Origin: Pseudomonadota bacterium
GTDB taxonomy: Bacteria > Pseudomonadota > Gammaproteobacteria > PS1 > Pseudothioglobaceae
DNA length: 6,019 nucleotides
Assembly (NCBI GenBank): GCA_022600395.1
Contig: JAHZKM010000068.1
Span: 1-6,019, forward strand
Direction of reading: 5' to 3'
Shown here: positions 4,872 through 6,019 of the stretch, one piece after another
How positions within the stretch are numbered: the first letter of the stretch is position 1
How the letters are laid out: the number at the start of each line of letters is the position of its first letter
Notes under the pieces: model-generated
Databases searched by the model: none
What the model was told of the DNA's origin: nothing
What the model saw: only the letters and a program-made list of their open reading frames with translations
Made by a program: the position numbers and the translations under genes

Positions 4872-6019
4872 ATGCCAAAAAGACAAGACTTAAAAAGTAT
4901 TTTAATTATCGGCGCAGGACCTATTGTTATTGGTCAGGCGTGCGAGTTTGACTATTCTGGCGCACAAGCCTGTAAAGCACTCAGAGAAGAAGGCTATCGT
5001 GTTATTTTGGTTAATTCCAATCCTGCTACTATCATGACTGATCCGCAAATGGCGGATGCTACCTATATTGAGCCGGTTGAATGGCGTACAGTCGAAAAAA
5101 TTATTGAACGTGAAAAGCCAGATGCACTTTTACCAACTATGGGAGGTCAAACCGCCCTTAACTGCGCGCTTGATCTAGAGCGCCATGGTGTATTAGAAAA
5201 GCACGGTGTAGAGATGATTGGCGCTAAAAAAGACGCTATTGATAAAGCAGAAGATCGTGATTTATTCCGTGAAGCAATGCTTAAGATTGGTCTGGATATG
5301 CCTAAAGCAGCCGTTGCAAATTCACTAGAAGAGGCTTTTGCAATACAAGAAACAGTTGGCTATCCAACAGTAATTCGTCCTTCGTTTACAATGGGCGGCT
5401 CAGGTGGCGGTATTGCGTTTAACAAAGAAGAGTTTGTTGAAATTTGTGAGCGTGGACTCGATCTTTCACCGACTAACGAACTGTTAGTTGAAGAGTCTAT
5501 CTTGGGCTGGAAAGAGTTTGAGATGGAGGTCGTACGCGATACTAAAGACAACTGTATTATCATTTGTTCTATTGAAAATTTAGATCCAATGGGTGTGCAT
5601 ACAGGTGATTCTATTACAGTCGCCCCTGCACAAACTCTGACAGATAAAGAATATCAGGCGATGCGCAACGCTTCTTTAGCGGTATTGCGTGAAATTGGCG
5701 TAGATACGGGTGGTTCTAATGTACAGTTTGCCTTAAATCCTGATAATGGTCGTTTAACTATTATCGAAATGAATCCTCGCGTTTCACGCTCATCGGCACT
5801 TGCATCAAAGGCAACAGGCTTTCCAATTGCTAAAGTGGCAGCAAAATTAGCCGTAGGTTATACACTTGACGAGCTAGCTAACGATATTACTAATGGAAAA
5901 ACACCTGCTTCGTTCGAGCCAAGTATTGACTATGTTGTTACGAAAATTCCACGTTTTGCTTTTGAAAAATTCCCTAAAGCGGATGATCGTTTAACCACAC
6001 AGATGAAATCAGTCGGTGA
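4872..6019 (+). CDS. carB: Carbamoyl-phosphate synthase large subunit, N-terminal part (runs off the right edge)
   Basis: CarB uses bicarbonate, ammonia from CarA and two ATP to make carbamoyl phosphate. The window holds 382 complete codons plus two bases, about a third of the usual length near 1,070 residues, and ends inside QMKSVGE, so this is truncation by the window, not damage. The first ATP-grasp unit (carboxyphosphate synthesis) is present. The start [10 protein letters not shown] is followed by [41 protein letters not shown] and [18 protein letters not shown]. Residues equivalent to E. coli R129, R169, E215, H243, Q285, E299, N301 and R303 are all in place with no gaps in numbering. 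The start is fixed by this alignment, although no clear Shine-Dalgarno precedes it. It follows mlaA by 21 bases with no terminator between, so it is probably expressed from the carA promoter. Confidence 0.97.
   Translation, partial: MPKRQDLKSILIIGAGPIVIGQACEFDYSGAQACKALREEGYRVILVNSNPATIMTDPQMADATYIEPVEWRTVEKIIEREKPDALLPTMGGQTALNCALDLERHGVLEKHGVEMIGAKKDAIDKAEDRDLFREAMLKIGLDMPKAAVANSLEEAFAIQETVGYPTVIRPSFTMGGSGGGIAFNKEEFVEICERGLDLSPTNELLVEESILGWKEFEMEVVRDTKDNCIIICSIENLDPMGVHTGDSITVAPAQTLTDKEYQAMRNASLAVLREIGVDTGGSNVQFALNPDNGRLTIIEMNPRVSRSSALASKATGFPIAKVAAKLAVGYTLDELANDITNGKTPASFEPSIDYVVTKIPRFAFEKFPKADDRLTTQMKSVG

Noticed and set aside
5360..5563. Minus-strand open frame opposite carB
   Set aside because: It is antisense to highly conserved carB codons, is low-complexity and has no start signals; a shadow frame.

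Overview
This AT-rich window carries compact housekeeping genes of a gammaproteobacterium. PrmA, CarA and CarB all read like gammaproteobacterial orthologues. A DsrC/TusE-type protein at the left edge, an unusual PP-loop tRNA-thiolation-type protein and a ThiS sulfur carrier point to a sulfur-oxidising lineage such as the SUP05/Thioglobus group and its thiotrophic symbiont relatives. That placement is inference from gene content and base composition; no phylogeny was run.

Layout. At 1-82 (minus strand) lies the N-terminal end of a DsrC/TusE-like protein. A perfect bidirectional terminator hairpin (176-208) separates it from a 55-residue, low-complexity protein of unknown function (230-397, minus), which has its own strong ribosome binding site and a TATAAT box. 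Divergent from that, prmA (530-1408) and a PP-loop/AANH tRNA-thiolation-type gene (1417-2466) form a plus-strand pair 8 bases apart. They run tail to tail, with overlapping stop codons, into a minus-strand pair: a heavy-metal-associated (HMA) domain protein (2660-2929) and thiS (2463-2663), which share an ATGA overlap. Divergent from the HMA gene is a plus-strand operon: carA (GTG start at 3046), an mlaA/vacJ gene overlapping it by ATGA (4164-4850), and carB (from 4872), which runs off the right end.

Function. CarA and CarB form carbamoyl-phosphate synthetase, which feeds arginine and pyrimidine synthesis. MlaA, placed between the two subunit genes, is an outer-membrane lipid-asymmetry protein; here it lacks the usual lipobox cysteine. 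PrmA methylates ribosomal protein L11. The PP-loop protein, ThiS and the DsrC/TusE-like protein all belong to families that handle activated or protein-bound sulfur, so the left half may have a loose sulfur-transfer and tRNA-modification theme.

I found no mobile element, CRISPR array, tRNA or rRNA, and no stretch over 300 bases without a gene. No clearly new system is evident. The points most worth checking are the unknown 55-residue protein, the non-lipoprotein MlaA inside the car operon, and the ThiS/PP-loop/HMA cluster.
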